Source: Pseudoselenomonas ruminis (GTDB lineage: Bacteria > Bacillota > Negativicutes > Selenomonadales > Selenomonadaceae). From it: 64,000 nt of DNA. The position numbers and the translations under genes are program-made. Location: assembly GCF_008271295.1 (NCBI RefSeq), contig NZ_VTOY01000003.1, positions 1 through 64,000 on the forward strand. Reading direction: 5' to 3'. This document shows, piece by piece, positions 8,926 through 17,145 of this stretch; within the stretch, counting starts at the first letter, position 1, and each line of letters begins with the position of its first letter. Under the pieces are notes generated by a model, which ran no database searches, was not told the DNA's origin, and worked only from the letters and a program-made list of their open reading frames with translations.

Positions 8926-10550
8926 GGAAAAAACGTCTGACCAAACGACTGATTCTTTATTTTTCGGTGACGCTGATTTTGTTTGCGCTCATTATGGGAA
9001 GCGTGTTTTCGTGGCTGTTTACTCATTACAATCAGCATGCGCATGAAGAAGAAACCATGCAGCGGGCGATGACGCTTGCTGCCGCTATTCCGGCGATGAA
9101 AGACAGCGGGCAGTTTTTGGATGCAGCTGACGAGGCTGCCGATGATGAAGGCCGTGAACGTACGGCACCGATGATGCGTCATGGCCATCATGGCCGGATG
9201 ATACATCAGGGAGCACAGGAAAATGGCTCGGTTAACCGGGAGATGGACTGGTGCCGGAAGCAGTATAGCGTTCACGATTCGGCGGGCAAGGAAATGGCCA
9301 AACGGGCTGGCGAATTTTTGCAGCAGCTCGATTCGCTGGCGCAGGGAAAAGTATGGCTCGTGGCGGAAAAAAGCCATACCATTTTGGCTTATGGCGACAA
9401 TACCGGGGAGGAACGCGGTCAATTGCCGGTTCCGGTCAACGAGGTGCTGCAACAGGTACTCGCGGGCCAGACAGCTGTGAGCCACGATTTTGGCGACTTA
9501 TTGGATACGCCAGCGGTTACCGTTGGCGCTCCGATTAAAGATAAGGAAGGCAATGTGGTGGGGGCGGTGCTGATCCATCGTCCTTTAAAGGAGCTGCAAA
9601 ATACGATTAACGGCGGCCTTCGCCTGCTGGCCCTGTCGGTAGTGCTGGCACTGCTTTTGGCGGGGATGCTGGCGGTGTTGTTGGCCCGCCGGTTTATCCG
9701 TCCGCTTTATCGCATGCAGCATGTTTCCCAGGCGTTTGCGCAGGGCAAATATGACGAGCGGACAGGAATCCGCCAGCAGGATGAAATCGGGATGCTGGCG
9801 GCGGACATCGATATGCTCGGGAGCAAACTAGCTCAGGCCGAGCAGGAACGCGCCGAGCTTTCCCGCAAGCGGCAGGATTTTTTGGCGGCAGTTTCGCATG
9901 AATTGCGGACGCCGCTGACGGTTCTTCGCGGTACCGTGGAGCTCTTGTTTTCAGGATTGGTAACCGAAAAAGCGGAGCGGCAGAAATATCTTAATCAAGT
10001 CATGAGCAATCTGTCGGCATTAGAACGGCTGGTAGGCGATTTGCTGGAACTAACGCGGCTTAGAAATACGGGTTTTTCGGTGGGAAAAGAGCCGCTTAAT
10101 CTTTGTGATGCTTTTGCCGAAGCCGCCGAACAGATGCAGACTGCGGCGGGGCAGAAGAATTTGCAGCTGCGGGTAGATTTTGATGGCCCGCTGCCAATCG
10201 AGGGAGATTATGGGAGGCTTCGCCAACTCATGTTAATCCTGCTGGATAATGCGGTGAAATTTTCGGCTGCTGGCGGCGAAATCCTGTTGCAGGGAAGACG
10301 GCAGGGAAGAAACTGGCAGGTCGTAGTGGAGGACCATGGCTGCGGCATTGCGCCGGAGGAACTTCCGCATATTTTTGACCGGTTCCGGACCAATCGGCAG
10401 CGCAATGAACAGGGGACTGGTTTGGGCCTTGCCATTGCGCGGGAGATTGCTGGCCGTCATGAAATTGCGATTACCTGTGAAAGCGAGCTTTCCAAGGGAA
10501 CAAAGTTTATTCTTACAGGAATTTTGCCTATGGCAAAAATTGAACAATAG
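8922..10550 (+). CDS. Sensor histidine kinase with extracellular His cluster
   Basis: This 542-residue kinase is the partner of the preceding regulator. Transmembrane helix 1 spans about 10-34 and helix 2 about 232-256. The roughly 200-residue sensor loop between them holds HGHHGRMIH at 87-95. A HAMP segment, a HisKA domain with SHELRTPL (phosphorylated His) and an ATPase domain (VLEDHGCGIAPEEL-like box, then GTGLGLAI) follow. An in-frame start 33 bases upstream exists, but the ATG at 8922 has GGAGG at the right distance and gives the usual stop-start overlap. The His cluster suggests metal sensing, together with the divergent Cys/His-rich exported peptide; that link is inference. Confidence 0.9.
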   Translation: MRKKRLTKRLILYFSVTLILFALIMGSVFSWLFTHYNQHAHEEETMQRAMTLAAAIPAMKDSGQFLDAADEAADDEGRERTAPMMRHGHHGRMIHQGAQENGSVNREMDWCRKQYSVHDSAGKEMAKRAGEFLQQLDSLAQGKVWLVAEKSHTILAYGDNTGEERGQLPVPVNEVLQQVLAGQTAVSHDFGDLLDTPAVTVGAPIKDKEGNVVGAVLIHRPLKELQNTINGGLRLLALSVVLALLLAGMLAVLLARRFIRPLYRMQHVSQAFAQGKYDERTGIRQQDEIGMLAADIDMLGSKLAQAEQERAELSRKRQDFLAAVSHELRTPLTVLRGTVELLFSGLVTEKAERQKYLNQVMSNLSALERLVGDLLELTRLRNTGFSVGKEPLNLCDAFAEAAEQMQTAAGQKNLQLRVDFDGPLPIEGDYGRLRQLMLILLDNAVKFSAAGGEILLQGRRQGRNWQVVVEDHGCGIAPEELPHIFDRFRTNRQRNEQGTGLGLAIAREIAGRHEIAITCESELSKGTKFILTGILPMAKIEQ

Positions 10551-10594
10551 CGTTAAAATTATTGGTATGTATTATGATGAGGAGGGCTTCTTTG

Positions 10595-11560
10595 ATGTTA
10601 TATCCGATGAAGTTGGAAGCACCATTAAAAGATTATCTTTGGGGCGGTACGCGCCTTAAAGACGAGTTCGGAAAAGAGACAAAGCTGGATAAGGTGGCTG
10701 AGAGCTGGGAGCTTTCCTGCCATAAAGATGGCCAAAGCATTATAACAAATGGCGAGGCCGCCGGGCAGACGCTGGCGGAGTGGCTGAAAAAAGCGGGCAG
10801 TGGCGTCCTGGGCAGCAAGGCCGAGAAATTTCCGTATTTCCCATTGCTCATCAAATTTATCGACGCCAAGCAGAGCCTCTCAGTGCAGGTTCATCCGGAT
10901 AATGACTACGCCATGCGGGTTGAGGGAGAATACGGCAAGACCGAGATGTGGTATATTGTCGATTGTGAACCGGGAGCAGGCCTGCTTTACGGCTTTAACC
11001 GTGAGCTTACGAAAGAGGAGTTTAAGCGCCGCATCGAGGACAACACACTGCTCGAGGTATGCAACCGCGTTCCCGTTCATAAGGGCGATGTGTTTTTCAT
11101 CGATTCGGGCACCCTTCATGCGATTGGCGAAGGGATTTTGATTTGTGAGATTCAGCAGAGTTCCAACTCGACCTATCGCATTTACGATTATGGCCGGGTC
11201 GGCAGTGATGGCAAGCCACGGGAGCTTCATGTCGATAAAGCCCTGGATGTGACCAAGCTCGAAGTTCCGAAGCGCGGAACGAAGCCGCTGGCTCATATCG
11301 ATATCATTCCCGGTGCGAAGATGGAGCTTTTGGCTCAATGTGAGTACTTTACCGTTTACCATGGCGAGTTGATGGATTTGTGCAGCCTGACTGCGGGCCG
11401 CGATTCGTTCCAGTGCCTTACGGTGCTGCAGGGAAATATGCGCGTGGTAAAAGGCGGTCACGAACTCGAACTTTCGAAAGGGGATACGGTATTTTTGCCG
11501 GCAGGTCTTGGCGATTATTCCCTGGTTGGCCAGGCTGAATTTATTTTGAGTAAGTTGTAA
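10595..11560 (+). CDS. manA: Mannose-6-phosphate isomerase, class I (small Firmicute type)
   Basis: The zinc enzyme interconverts mannose 6-phosphate and fructose 6-phosphate in the cytoplasm. The 321-residue protein shows the cupin metal site: QVHPDNDYA (Gln and His ligands), GKTEMWYIVD (Glu ligand) and DSGTLHAIGEG (His ligand). Its length fits the short Bacillus-type enzyme. A TTG 33 bases upstream is in frame, but the ATG at 10595 has GGAGGG eight bases before it and the protein then begins at the family's usual MLYPMKLE-like start. The MATE gene follows after seven bases, probably in the same transcript. Confidence 0.92.
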   Translation: MLYPMKLEAPLKDYLWGGTRLKDEFGKETKLDKVAESWELSCHKDGQSIITNGEAAGQTLAEWLKKAGSGVLGSKAEKFPYFPLLIKFIDAKQSLSVQVHPDNDYAMRVEGEYGKTEMWYIVDCEPGAGLLYGFNRELTKEEFKRRIEDNTLLEVCNRVPVHKGDVFFIDSGTLHAIGEGILICEIQQSSNSTYRIYDYGRVGSDGKPRELHVDKALDVTKLEVPKRGTKPLAHIDIIPGAKMELLAQCEYFTVYHGELMDLCSLTAGRDSFQCLTVLQGNMRVVKGGHELELSKGDTVFLPAGLGDYSLVGQAEFILSKL

Positions 11561-11567
11561 TAGGAAA

Positions 11568-12917
11568 ATGAGAGAAAAACATACAATTGATATGCTTCAT
11601 GGGCCGTTGGTAAAACCTATGGTCCTTTTTGCCCTGCCGCTGGCATTGACGGGGATTTTGCAGCAGCTCTTCAATACGGCTGACGTGCTGGTGCTGGGGC
11701 AATTCGTAGGAACTACGGCGTTAGCGGCCGTGGGCAACAATTCCCCGATTATCGGCCTCTTGGTCAATCTCTTTATGGGCGTGTCGTTGGGAGCCAATGT
11801 GGTCATTGCCCGGTTCATCGGCGCCCATAACCTCAAGGAGACGACGCAGGCGGTGCATACGTCGTTTTTGCTGGCTTTGATTTTGGGCGTGGCCATGGCG
11901 GTACTTGGAGAGCTTATGGCGGCTCCCATGCTGCAGGCGCTCGGCGTTCCCGCGGAAGTCATGCCGTCGGCGGAGTTGTATCTTCGCGTATATCTTCTCG
12001 GTATGCCTGCCATGGGGCTCTATAATTTTGAGTCGGCGATTTTCCGGAGCCGTGGTGATACGCAGACACCGCTGAAGGCATTGGCTGTGGCCAGTGTCTT
12101 GAATATCGTGCTGAATCTGGCGGCGGTAACTGTAGTGGATTGGGGAATTGCTGGCGTGGCAGCGGCCACAGCGATTTCCAGTTATGTCAGTGCCTGGATG
12201 CTTTACGACAACCTCTGTCATGCGCATGGCATTATCCGCATCGAACCCGGTGCTATCCGCATGATATCTTCTTATGCCAAAGAGATTCTGCGGATTGGTG
12301 TTCCAGCGGGAATCCAGGGAATGGTCTTCTCACTTTCGAATCTCGTCATTCAGGCGGCCATCAATAGTCTCGGAGAAGAAGTCATGGCGGCTTCGGCCTC
12401 GGCTTTTATCATCGAAATCAACATCTATGTGTTCCTGGTGGCTTTCGGCCAGACCGTTACGACCTTTGTGAGCCAGAATTACGGTGCTGGCAATTTGCCC
12501 CGCTGCCGGAAGGTCACTAAGGTGGGCATGCAGGTCGCCATGGCGGTCATTGTCGCTTTGTCCGGAATGGCCTGCCTGTTTTCGGATGAACTGTTGGCAT
12601 TGTTCAATGGAGCCGCGGCAGTTATTGAGATTGGCCGCATCCGTGTATGGTATATCGTCGGGTTTTATTTTGTCTGCGTGTTTATCGAGGGATTGTCAGG
12701 AGCCATGCGCGGCTATGGGTATTCCCTGCCGCCGGCGCTGTTGATGCTCGGCACGGTCTGCGGCGTGCGCATCGTATGGATTTATACGGTCTTTGCCGCC
12801 AATCCTTCGTTTAAGACCATTATGCTGTGCTATCCAATCAGTTGGACGGCTACCGCAGTACTGCTCGTAGTAATCTATCGGTTCTACCGGAAACATATTA
12901 AGGTGATTCACGTCTAA
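11568..12917 (+). CDS. MATE family efflux transporter
   Basis: MATE proteins export drugs or metabolites in exchange for sodium or protons. The 449-residue protein is hydrophobic throughout, with about 12 helices in two similar halves. It begins with the family-typical MLHGPLVKPMVLFALPLALTG-like segment and QQLFNTADVLVLGQFVG motif. The second half opens near residue 235 with AKEILRIGVPAGIQG. The substrate cannot be read. The gene follows manA by seven bases; there is no obvious link in function. Confidence 0.88.
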   Translation: MREKHTIDMLHGPLVKPMVLFALPLALTGILQQLFNTADVLVLGQFVGTTALAAVGNNSPIIGLLVNLFMGVSLGANVVIARFIGAHNLKETTQAVHTSFLLALILGVAMAVLGELMAAPMLQALGVPAEVMPSAELYLRVYLLGMPAMGLYNFESAIFRSRGDTQTPLKALAVASVLNIVLNLAAVTVVDWGIAGVAAATAISSYVSAWMLYDNLCHAHGIIRIEPGAIRMISSYAKEILRIGVPAGIQGMVFSLSNLVIQAAINSLGEEVMAASASAFIIEINIYVFLVAFGQTVTTFVSQNYGAGNLPRCRKVTKVGMQVAMAVIVALSGMACLFSDELLALFNGAAAVIEIGRIRVWYIVGFYFVCVFIEGLSGAMRGYGYSLPPALLMLGTVCGVRIVWIYTVFAANPSFKTIMLCYPISWTATAVLLVVIYRFYRKHIKVIHV

Positions 12918-12947
12918 GATGCGAATGGGATTTTTCCTAACATAGTC

Positions 12948-12976
12948 TTGCCTGAGTGAATCTTCCTGCGTATAAT
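12948..12976 (+). promoter_or_regulatory. Strong sigma-70 promoter of the NhaC-type gene
   Basis: TTGCCT and a perfect TATAAT are 17 bases apart, 41 bases before the start codon. Confidence 0.75.
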
Positions 12977-13017
12977 ATTGAACGGTATAGTATAACGAGG
13001 AAAAGGAAGATGTAACT

Positions 13018-14337
13018 ATGGAACAGAATACAAGCCAGCCAAAAGCCCGCGGGATTGCACTGCTGCCAATACTCGTGTTTTTGGTGCTTTATTTGGGTGC
13101 TGGTATTTGGTATGAGTATATTGCCCCGATTGAGGGGAAAATGGGATTCTATGTGATGTCCGTTGTCGTTGCCTTTGGCGTGGCCCTTATCGTGGCCTTC
13201 CTGCAGAACCGGAAGCGTCAGTTTATCGGCAATATCCAGCTTTGCGCCAAGAGCATTGGTGATGTCAACATCACGATTATGCTGTTCATCTTTTTGATGG
13301 CCGGTGCCTTTAGCGGCATTGCCAAGGCGGCGGGCGGCGTGGAAAGTACGGCTCATCTGCTGCTCAATCTCGTCCCGGCAGCCTTTGCCATCCCGGGGCT
13401 GTTTATCATTGCTTGTCTGATTTCGATGTCGATGGGAACGAGCGTGGGAACGATTACGGTATTGGTGCCGATTGCGGCGTCGGTTGCCGAGAGCGCAGGA
13501 TTCAGCCTGCCGCTTATCGTTGGCACCGTGGTGGGCGGCGCCATGTTCGGCGATAATCTTTCCTTTATTTCCGATACTACCATTGCCGCTACGCGCACGC
13601 AGGGAACCCGCATGCAGGATAAATTCTTTGCCAACCTCAAAGTGGCTCTGCCCGCAGCGCTGGTTACGCTGGCCGTGCTCATAGCAGGCGCATTCAATAG
13701 CAATGTTGCTGAGCTTGGGGCGTTTGAATATTCGCCGCTCTTGGCGATGCCATACTTTATCGTATTGGTATTGGCCATTACCGGGATGAATGTCTTCACG
13801 GTGCTCGGAACGGGCATATTCCTGTTCTTCGTGCTGGGAATTGCCACTGGCGTAACGAACTTTTCTGAGGCGTTTTCGGCTATGGGCGTTGGCACCAATG
13901 GCATGTTTGAGACGATGATTGTCACGATACTCGCGGCGTCAATCAGTGCGATTATGCGTGATGGCGGTGGGTTTGAGGCCATTCTGTCCTTTATTCGCAG
14001 CAATTTCAAGGGTATCCGTGGTGGCCGGCTGGGCATTGGCTTATTGACCGTGCTCATGGACATCGCTACGGCAAACAACACGGTGGCTATCGTGGTGGCT
14101 GGTCCGATTGCCAAGACCATCAGTGAGGAATACGGCATCGACCCGAAGGACAGTGCTTCGATTCTCGATACCTTTTCGTGCATTACCCAGGGCATCATCC
14201 CTTATGGCGCCCAGCTATTGATTGCTTCGGCCCTGGCGGGAATCACCAGCCTTAGCATCATTCCGTTTCTCTTTTATCCGTTCTTTTTGGCCGCATCCGT
14301 TAGTCTTTGGATTTTGTTGTCGGCCAAAAAAGCTTGA
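13018..14337 (+). CDS. NhaC-family sodium/proton antiporter
   Basis: The 439-residue membrane protein belongs to the NhaC ion-transporter superfamily. Conserved signatures seen are SMSMGTSVGTITVLVPIA (about 141-158) and GGAMFGDNLSFISDTTIAA (about 179-197), which form the ion site in this family. About 11 helices are predicted. Relatives exchange sodium for protons; MleN-type relatives exchange malate and sodium for lactate and proton. The next gene encodes a lactate/malate dehydrogenase-type enzyme, but a terminator separates the two, so a functional link is only a possibility. Confidence 0.88.
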   Translation: MEQNTSQPKARGIALLPILVFLVLYLGAGIWYEYIAPIEGKMGFYVMSVVVAFGVALIVAFLQNRKRQFIGNIQLCAKSIGDVNITIMLFIFLMAGAFSGIAKAAGGVESTAHLLLNLVPAAFAIPGLFIIACLISMSMGTSVGTITVLVPIAASVAESAGFSLPLIVGTVVGGAMFGDNLSFISDTTIAATRTQGTRMQDKFFANLKVALPAALVTLAVLIAGAFNSNVAELGAFEYSPLLAMPYFIVLVLAITGMNVFTVLGTGIFLFFVLGIATGVTNFSEAFSAMGVGTNGMFETMIVTILAASISAIMRDGGGFEAILSFIRSNFKGIRGGRLGIGLLTVLMDIATANNTVAIVVAGPIAKTISEEYGIDPKDSASILDTFSCITQGIIPYGAQLLIASALAGITSLSIIPFLFYPFFLAASVSLWILLSAKKA

Positions 14338-14346
14338 GCTATTTTG

Positions 14347-14403
14347 AAGGGGCTGTGAAAGGCCTGTGGTTAACAAACTGCAGGTTTTTCGCAGCCCTTT
14401 TTT
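14347..14403 (+). terminator. Intrinsic terminator after the NhaC-type gene
   Basis: An interrupted stem (AAGGG-x-CTG...CCTG with CAGG...CAGCCCTT) runs into six T. Confidence 0.8.
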
Positions 14404-14498
14404 CGGTAAACGAGAAAAGAATCTTTACATATTTGGGTAAAATGTTTCTTTACAGAGGAATATGTGTTACAATGTGCTTTAAAGGGGGATGTGTAAAG

Positions 14499-15458
14499 AT
14501 GTTAAAAACGCATAAGTTAGCAATTATTGGTCTGGGACATGTCGGTTCGGCCGTGTTGGCAAGGGCGATTGCCTGCCAGCTGGCTGCTGAAATTGTTTGC
14601 ATAGACATCAAGCCGGAGGTAGCACATGGTGAAGCGGTGGATGCGACGCATTCTATTGCGTGTGCATTGACGCCGAATGTCCATGTATACTCGGGCGGTT
14701 TTGAGGAAGTGAAAGACGCGGATGTCATCATTTGCGCAGCTGGTCCGAGTATCTTGCCGGGCGGTGTTATGGACCGCCTGACGCTGGCCAAGGAAAATAT
14801 TGCCGTTATTCGCAGCATCATGACGGAAGTTACGAAATATACGCGCGAGGCTGTTTTCATCATGATTACCAACCCGCTCGATGTCACGACCCATGTGGCG
14901 GCTACAGAGTTCGGTTATCCGGAAGGCCGCCTTTTCGGTACGGGCACGACGCTGGAGACGCTGCGATTTAAGAGCATTCTCGGCGCGCACTATCATGTGG
15001 ACCCAACCGATGTGCAGGGATATATGTTAGGCGAGCATGGCAACTCGGCTTTCCCGGCTTGGAGCACGGTCAGCATCGGTGGCGTACCGCTGGAAAAACT
15101 GGATGATTTCTTCGAGCATGAGGAAGGCTTTGATTGTGAGAAAGTCGGCGGCGAGGTCGTCAATACGGCTTATGATGTCCTCAATTCCAAGGGCTGGACT
15201 AATACGGGCATTGCTATGGGAGCCTGCCGCCTGGCCAAAGCAGTGCTCTATGATGAGCATGCCGTGCTGCCGGTATCGATGCCGTTTTCCGGTGAGTATG
15301 GCATTGAGGATGTATCGCTTTCCCTGCCGAGTGTCATCGGCAAGGAGGGCGTGCTCAAGCGCGTGCCGCTGCCGCTTCCAGCAGAGGAGGAAGACGCGCT
15401 TCGCAAGAGTGCCAAGAGCGTAAAAGCCGTTCTTCGTGGCAATGGCGTTATTGCGTGA
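14499..15458 (+). CDS. Lactate/malate dehydrogenase family enzyme, closest in layout to L-2-hydroxyisocaproate dehydrogenase
   Basis: The enzyme should reduce a 2-keto acid with NADH in the cytoplasm. The 319-residue protein has the Rossmann motif IGLGHVGSAV (9-18), catalytic His in LGEHGNSAF and the substrate Arg in LETLRF. The active-site loop before the catalytic Arg (AGPSILPGGVMDR) is about three residues longer than in ordinary LDH. This matches my memory of L-2-hydroxyisocaproate dehydrogenase, as does GEHGNSxFxAWSTV. The usual Asp of LDTAR (Asp168 in LDH numbering) is Glu here. Substrate could be lactate, malate or a branched 2-keto acid. The ATG at 14499 has GGGGGAT upstream; the longer in-frame extension crosses the preceding terminator and was rejected. 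Confidence 0.85.
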   Translation: MLKTHKLAIIGLGHVGSAVLARAIACQLAAEIVCIDIKPEVAHGEAVDATHSIACALTPNVHVYSGGFEEVKDADVIICAAGPSILPGGVMDRLTLAKENIAVIRSIMTEVTKYTREAVFIMITNPLDVTTHVAATEFGYPEGRLFGTGTTLETLRFKSILGAHYHVDPTDVQGYMLGEHGNSAFPAWSTVSIGGVPLEKLDDFFEHEEGFDCEKVGGEVVNTAYDVLNSKGWTNTGIAMGACRLAKAVLYDEHAVLPVSMPFSGEYGIEDVSLSLPSVIGKEGVLKRVPLPLPAEEEDALRKSAKSVKAVLRGNGVIA

Positions 15459-15481
15459 TGATTCGTAAATAGCGAAGGCTG

Positions 15482-15514
15482 AATTTGACGGGGCATTGCC
15501 TCGTCAAATTTTTT
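15482..15514 (+). terminator. Intrinsic terminator after the dehydrogenase gene
   Basis: AATTTGACG and CGTCAAATT pair around GGGC/GCC and end in six T. Confidence 0.85.
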
Positions 15515-15599
15515 GGGAAAAGTTTAGCAAAATTTGGAAACCTGTTTCGGTTTTTTCATGGTAGAATAGATAGCAGATAAACGAAGGGAGTTTTTTCGG

Positions 15600-16478
15600 A
15601 TGCTTTATACGCTGGAAAACAAAAAGCTCTGTGTGCTGGTGCGCAGTCAGGGCGCAGAACTGCGGTCCATCAAGGAGCGCGAAGATGAAACGGAATATCT
15701 TTGGGACGGCAACCCCGAGTGGTGGAAATACAGCTCGCCGGTACTCTTCCCGATTGTCGGCAAACTGCTGGATGGCAAATATACGGTCGATGGCCAGGAA
15801 TATAAACTGCCGGGCCATGGACTCGGGCGCATTTCGGAATTTGAGCTCGTATCGCGAGAGGAGACGCGCATCGAGTTTGCGCTGAAATGGACGGAAGACA
15901 CGCTCAAGGTCTACCCGTGGAAATTCCAGCTGAATATTGCCTATGAGTTGGATGACAACCAGATTAAAGTCATTTGGAAGATACAGAACCTCGATGACAA
16001 GCACATGGTTTATTCCATTGGTTCGCATGGCGCCTTCCGCTGCCCGATTGTGGCCGGGGAGAGCTTTGACGATTGCTATTTGGAATTTAATGCGAGCGAG
16101 GACATGAAGAACCTCCCGATTGACAGCAAGGGACAGATTCAGCACGAATACGGCGACCAGGCAGTCAAAGGCACGAAACTGCCGCTTAACTATGAGATGT
16201 TTAAACATGATGCGCTGGTCTATGATGCACAGAAATCCGACACGGTCAGCATCTGCTCCACCAAGAGCGATAAAAAAGTGACGGTTCAGGCGAAGGGATT
16301 CCCGTACTGGGGTTACTGGACGCCGGACAAGGGCGGCGCGCCGTTCCTCTGCATCGAACCGTGGCATGGACATGCGGATTACGTTGACTTCCAGGGCGAC
16401 TTCAAGGACAGGGAAGGCAGCGAGACGCTGGCACCGGGCGAAGAAAATAAAATCAGCTATACGATAACGATTGGCTGA
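15600..16478 (+). CDS. Aldose 1-epimerase family protein (LacX/YeaD-like)
   Basis: Members bind sugars in a beta-sandwich and some interconvert sugar anomers. The 292-residue protein shows typical segments: GAELRSIK near 18, YLWDGNPEWW near 32-41, LFPIVGKL, GHGLGR (candidate catalytic His region) and SHGAFRCP near 141. The C-terminal CIEPWHGHADYVD carries the conserved Glu. It looks like the LacX-type subgroup, whose true substrate is poorly known, so I give no symbol. GAAGGGAG lies before the ATG. The gene is monocistronic. Confidence 0.85.
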   Translation: MLYTLENKKLCVLVRSQGAELRSIKEREDETEYLWDGNPEWWKYSSPVLFPIVGKLLDGKYTVDGQEYKLPGHGLGRISEFELVSREETRIEFALKWTEDTLKVYPWKFQLNIAYELDDNQIKVIWKIQNLDDKHMVYSIGSHGAFRCPIVAGESFDDCYLEFNASEDMKNLPIDSKGQIQHEYGDQAVKGTKLPLNYEMFKHDALVYDAQKSDTVSICSTKSDKKVTVQAKGFPYWGYWTPDKGGAPFLCIEPWHGHADYVDFQGDFKDREGSETLAPGEENKISYTITIG

Positions 16479-16484
16479 GGACAG

Positions 16485-16527
16485 AAAGAGGTCTGTTGAC
16501 GCAGAGGGTTGGCGGACCTTTTGTTTG
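16485..16527 (+). terminator. Weak terminator after the epimerase-like gene
   Basis: AGGTCTGTTGAC can pair with GTTGGCGGACCT using several G-T pairs, and TTTTGTTT follows. Confidence 0.5.
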
Positions 16528-16557
16528 ATTATATTGCATGGTAATTGCAATAGATAT

Positions 16558-16610
16558 ACAACGCAGGCGGCTGACAAGTCATTTTTTGACAAGTCAGCCG
16601 CCTGCGTTGT
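16558..16610. repeat. Perfect 18-bp inverted repeat enclosing two TGACAAGTCA palindromes
   Basis: The outer arms are ACAACGCAGGCGGCTGAC and its exact complement. Inside, TGACAAGTCA occurs at 16572-16581 and 16588-16597. The stem could end transcription on either strand, but the T-run is poor. It belongs to the dispersed palindrome family described in the findings. Confidence 0.7.
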
Positions 16611-16612
16611 TA

Positions 16613-16641
16613 TTGTCTCACTGAAGGCTTCATGCTATAAT
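16613..16641 (+). promoter_or_regulatory. Sigma-70 promoter of a short RNA
   Basis: TTGTCT and perfect TATAAT are 17 bases apart. Nothing long is encoded downstream for 500 bases, so it most likely drives the toxin-like RNA ending near 16930. Confidence 0.7.
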
Positions 16642-16647
16642 ATGCCT

Positions 16648-16930
16648 GGCAGGAAATCCTGTCAGGCCACCAGATACGGTAGGCGGATTATTTGCAACGT
16701 ACACCCTCGCAGAAAGGTGCTTTGAGGCCAAGCGTAAGCGTGGTCGATTGGTCAACCCGAAGTGGAGGTGTTACCGATAGATGCGGACACGCTGAAGCTT
16801 CTGCTTCTCCTGCTCCTCATTATAGAGGTAAAAAAGAAATAACCGCCGATCCCTTACCTCCGGCGGTTATTCTAACTAGAATAGATTAACCATCGAGCGA
16901 GGGAATAATCCGTCTATCGGTGGCTTTTTT
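16648..16930 (+). ncRNA. Predicted ~280-nt transcript of a type I toxin-like locus
   Basis: The region lies between a strong promoter and a terminator whose stem is CCATCGA with TCGGTGG (16890-16923), followed by six T. It has a long 5' part without a convincing ORF, then a very short hydrophobic reading frame, then a hairpin (AACCGCCG/CGGCGGTT, 16841-16868) directly at the stop codon. This arrangement resembles Firmicute type I toxin mRNAs of the holin-like or Fst kind. On the minus strand TATAAT at 16824-16819 could start an antisense RNA across the toxin frame; no good -35 accompanies it. Confidence 0.5.
16768..16842 (+). CDS. Candidate type I toxin peptide, 24 residues
   Basis: The frame from GTG reads as a short peptide with a run of seven Leu and two Ile (LKLLLLLLLII) and ends in EVKKK. 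One membrane-spanning segment and a basic tail are the usual form of holin-like type I toxins. The start is uncertain: GTGGAG directly touches this GTG, and a second GTG lies six bases earlier. Because of its size, the call rests on composition and on the RNA context, not on homology I can verify. Confidence 0.45.
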   Translation: MLPIDADTLKLLLLLLLIIEVKKK

Positions 16931-17145
16931 CTTATCTTTATTATAGCGGCTGTAGATGTTTTTTTCAATATCTGCTTGTTTATTCTTGCACGTTCAAACA
17001 CGCATGAACCAACCTCTTTCCTGAGATGTTGGTTCATTTTTTCGGATAATTGTGCATTATTTTGGATTGTTAGCTATTTATTTAACCGTTATTATATAAA
17101 TGTAATAACAAACAAAGTAATACACGATGAACGGAGGCGTTGCAT
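16843..17145. other. Intergenic stretch of 303 bases
   Basis: It holds the 3' hairpins of the toxin-like RNA, an unexplained AT-rich stretch (16931-17003), a separate terminator and the leader of the ABC importer operon. I see no credible gene in it. Confidence 0.6.
17004..17042 (+). terminator. Terminator-like hairpin before the ABC operon
   Basis: ATGAACCAAC and GTTGGTTCAT pair around a 14-base loop and end in six T. No gene precedes it directly, so it may end a small RNA from the 16931-17003 stretch or read-through from the toxin locus. Confidence 0.65.

Noticed and set aside
16692-16889. 65-codon frame across the toxin-like RNA
   Set aside because: It reads through the hairpins in another frame, has no ribosome site and no protein-like composition.
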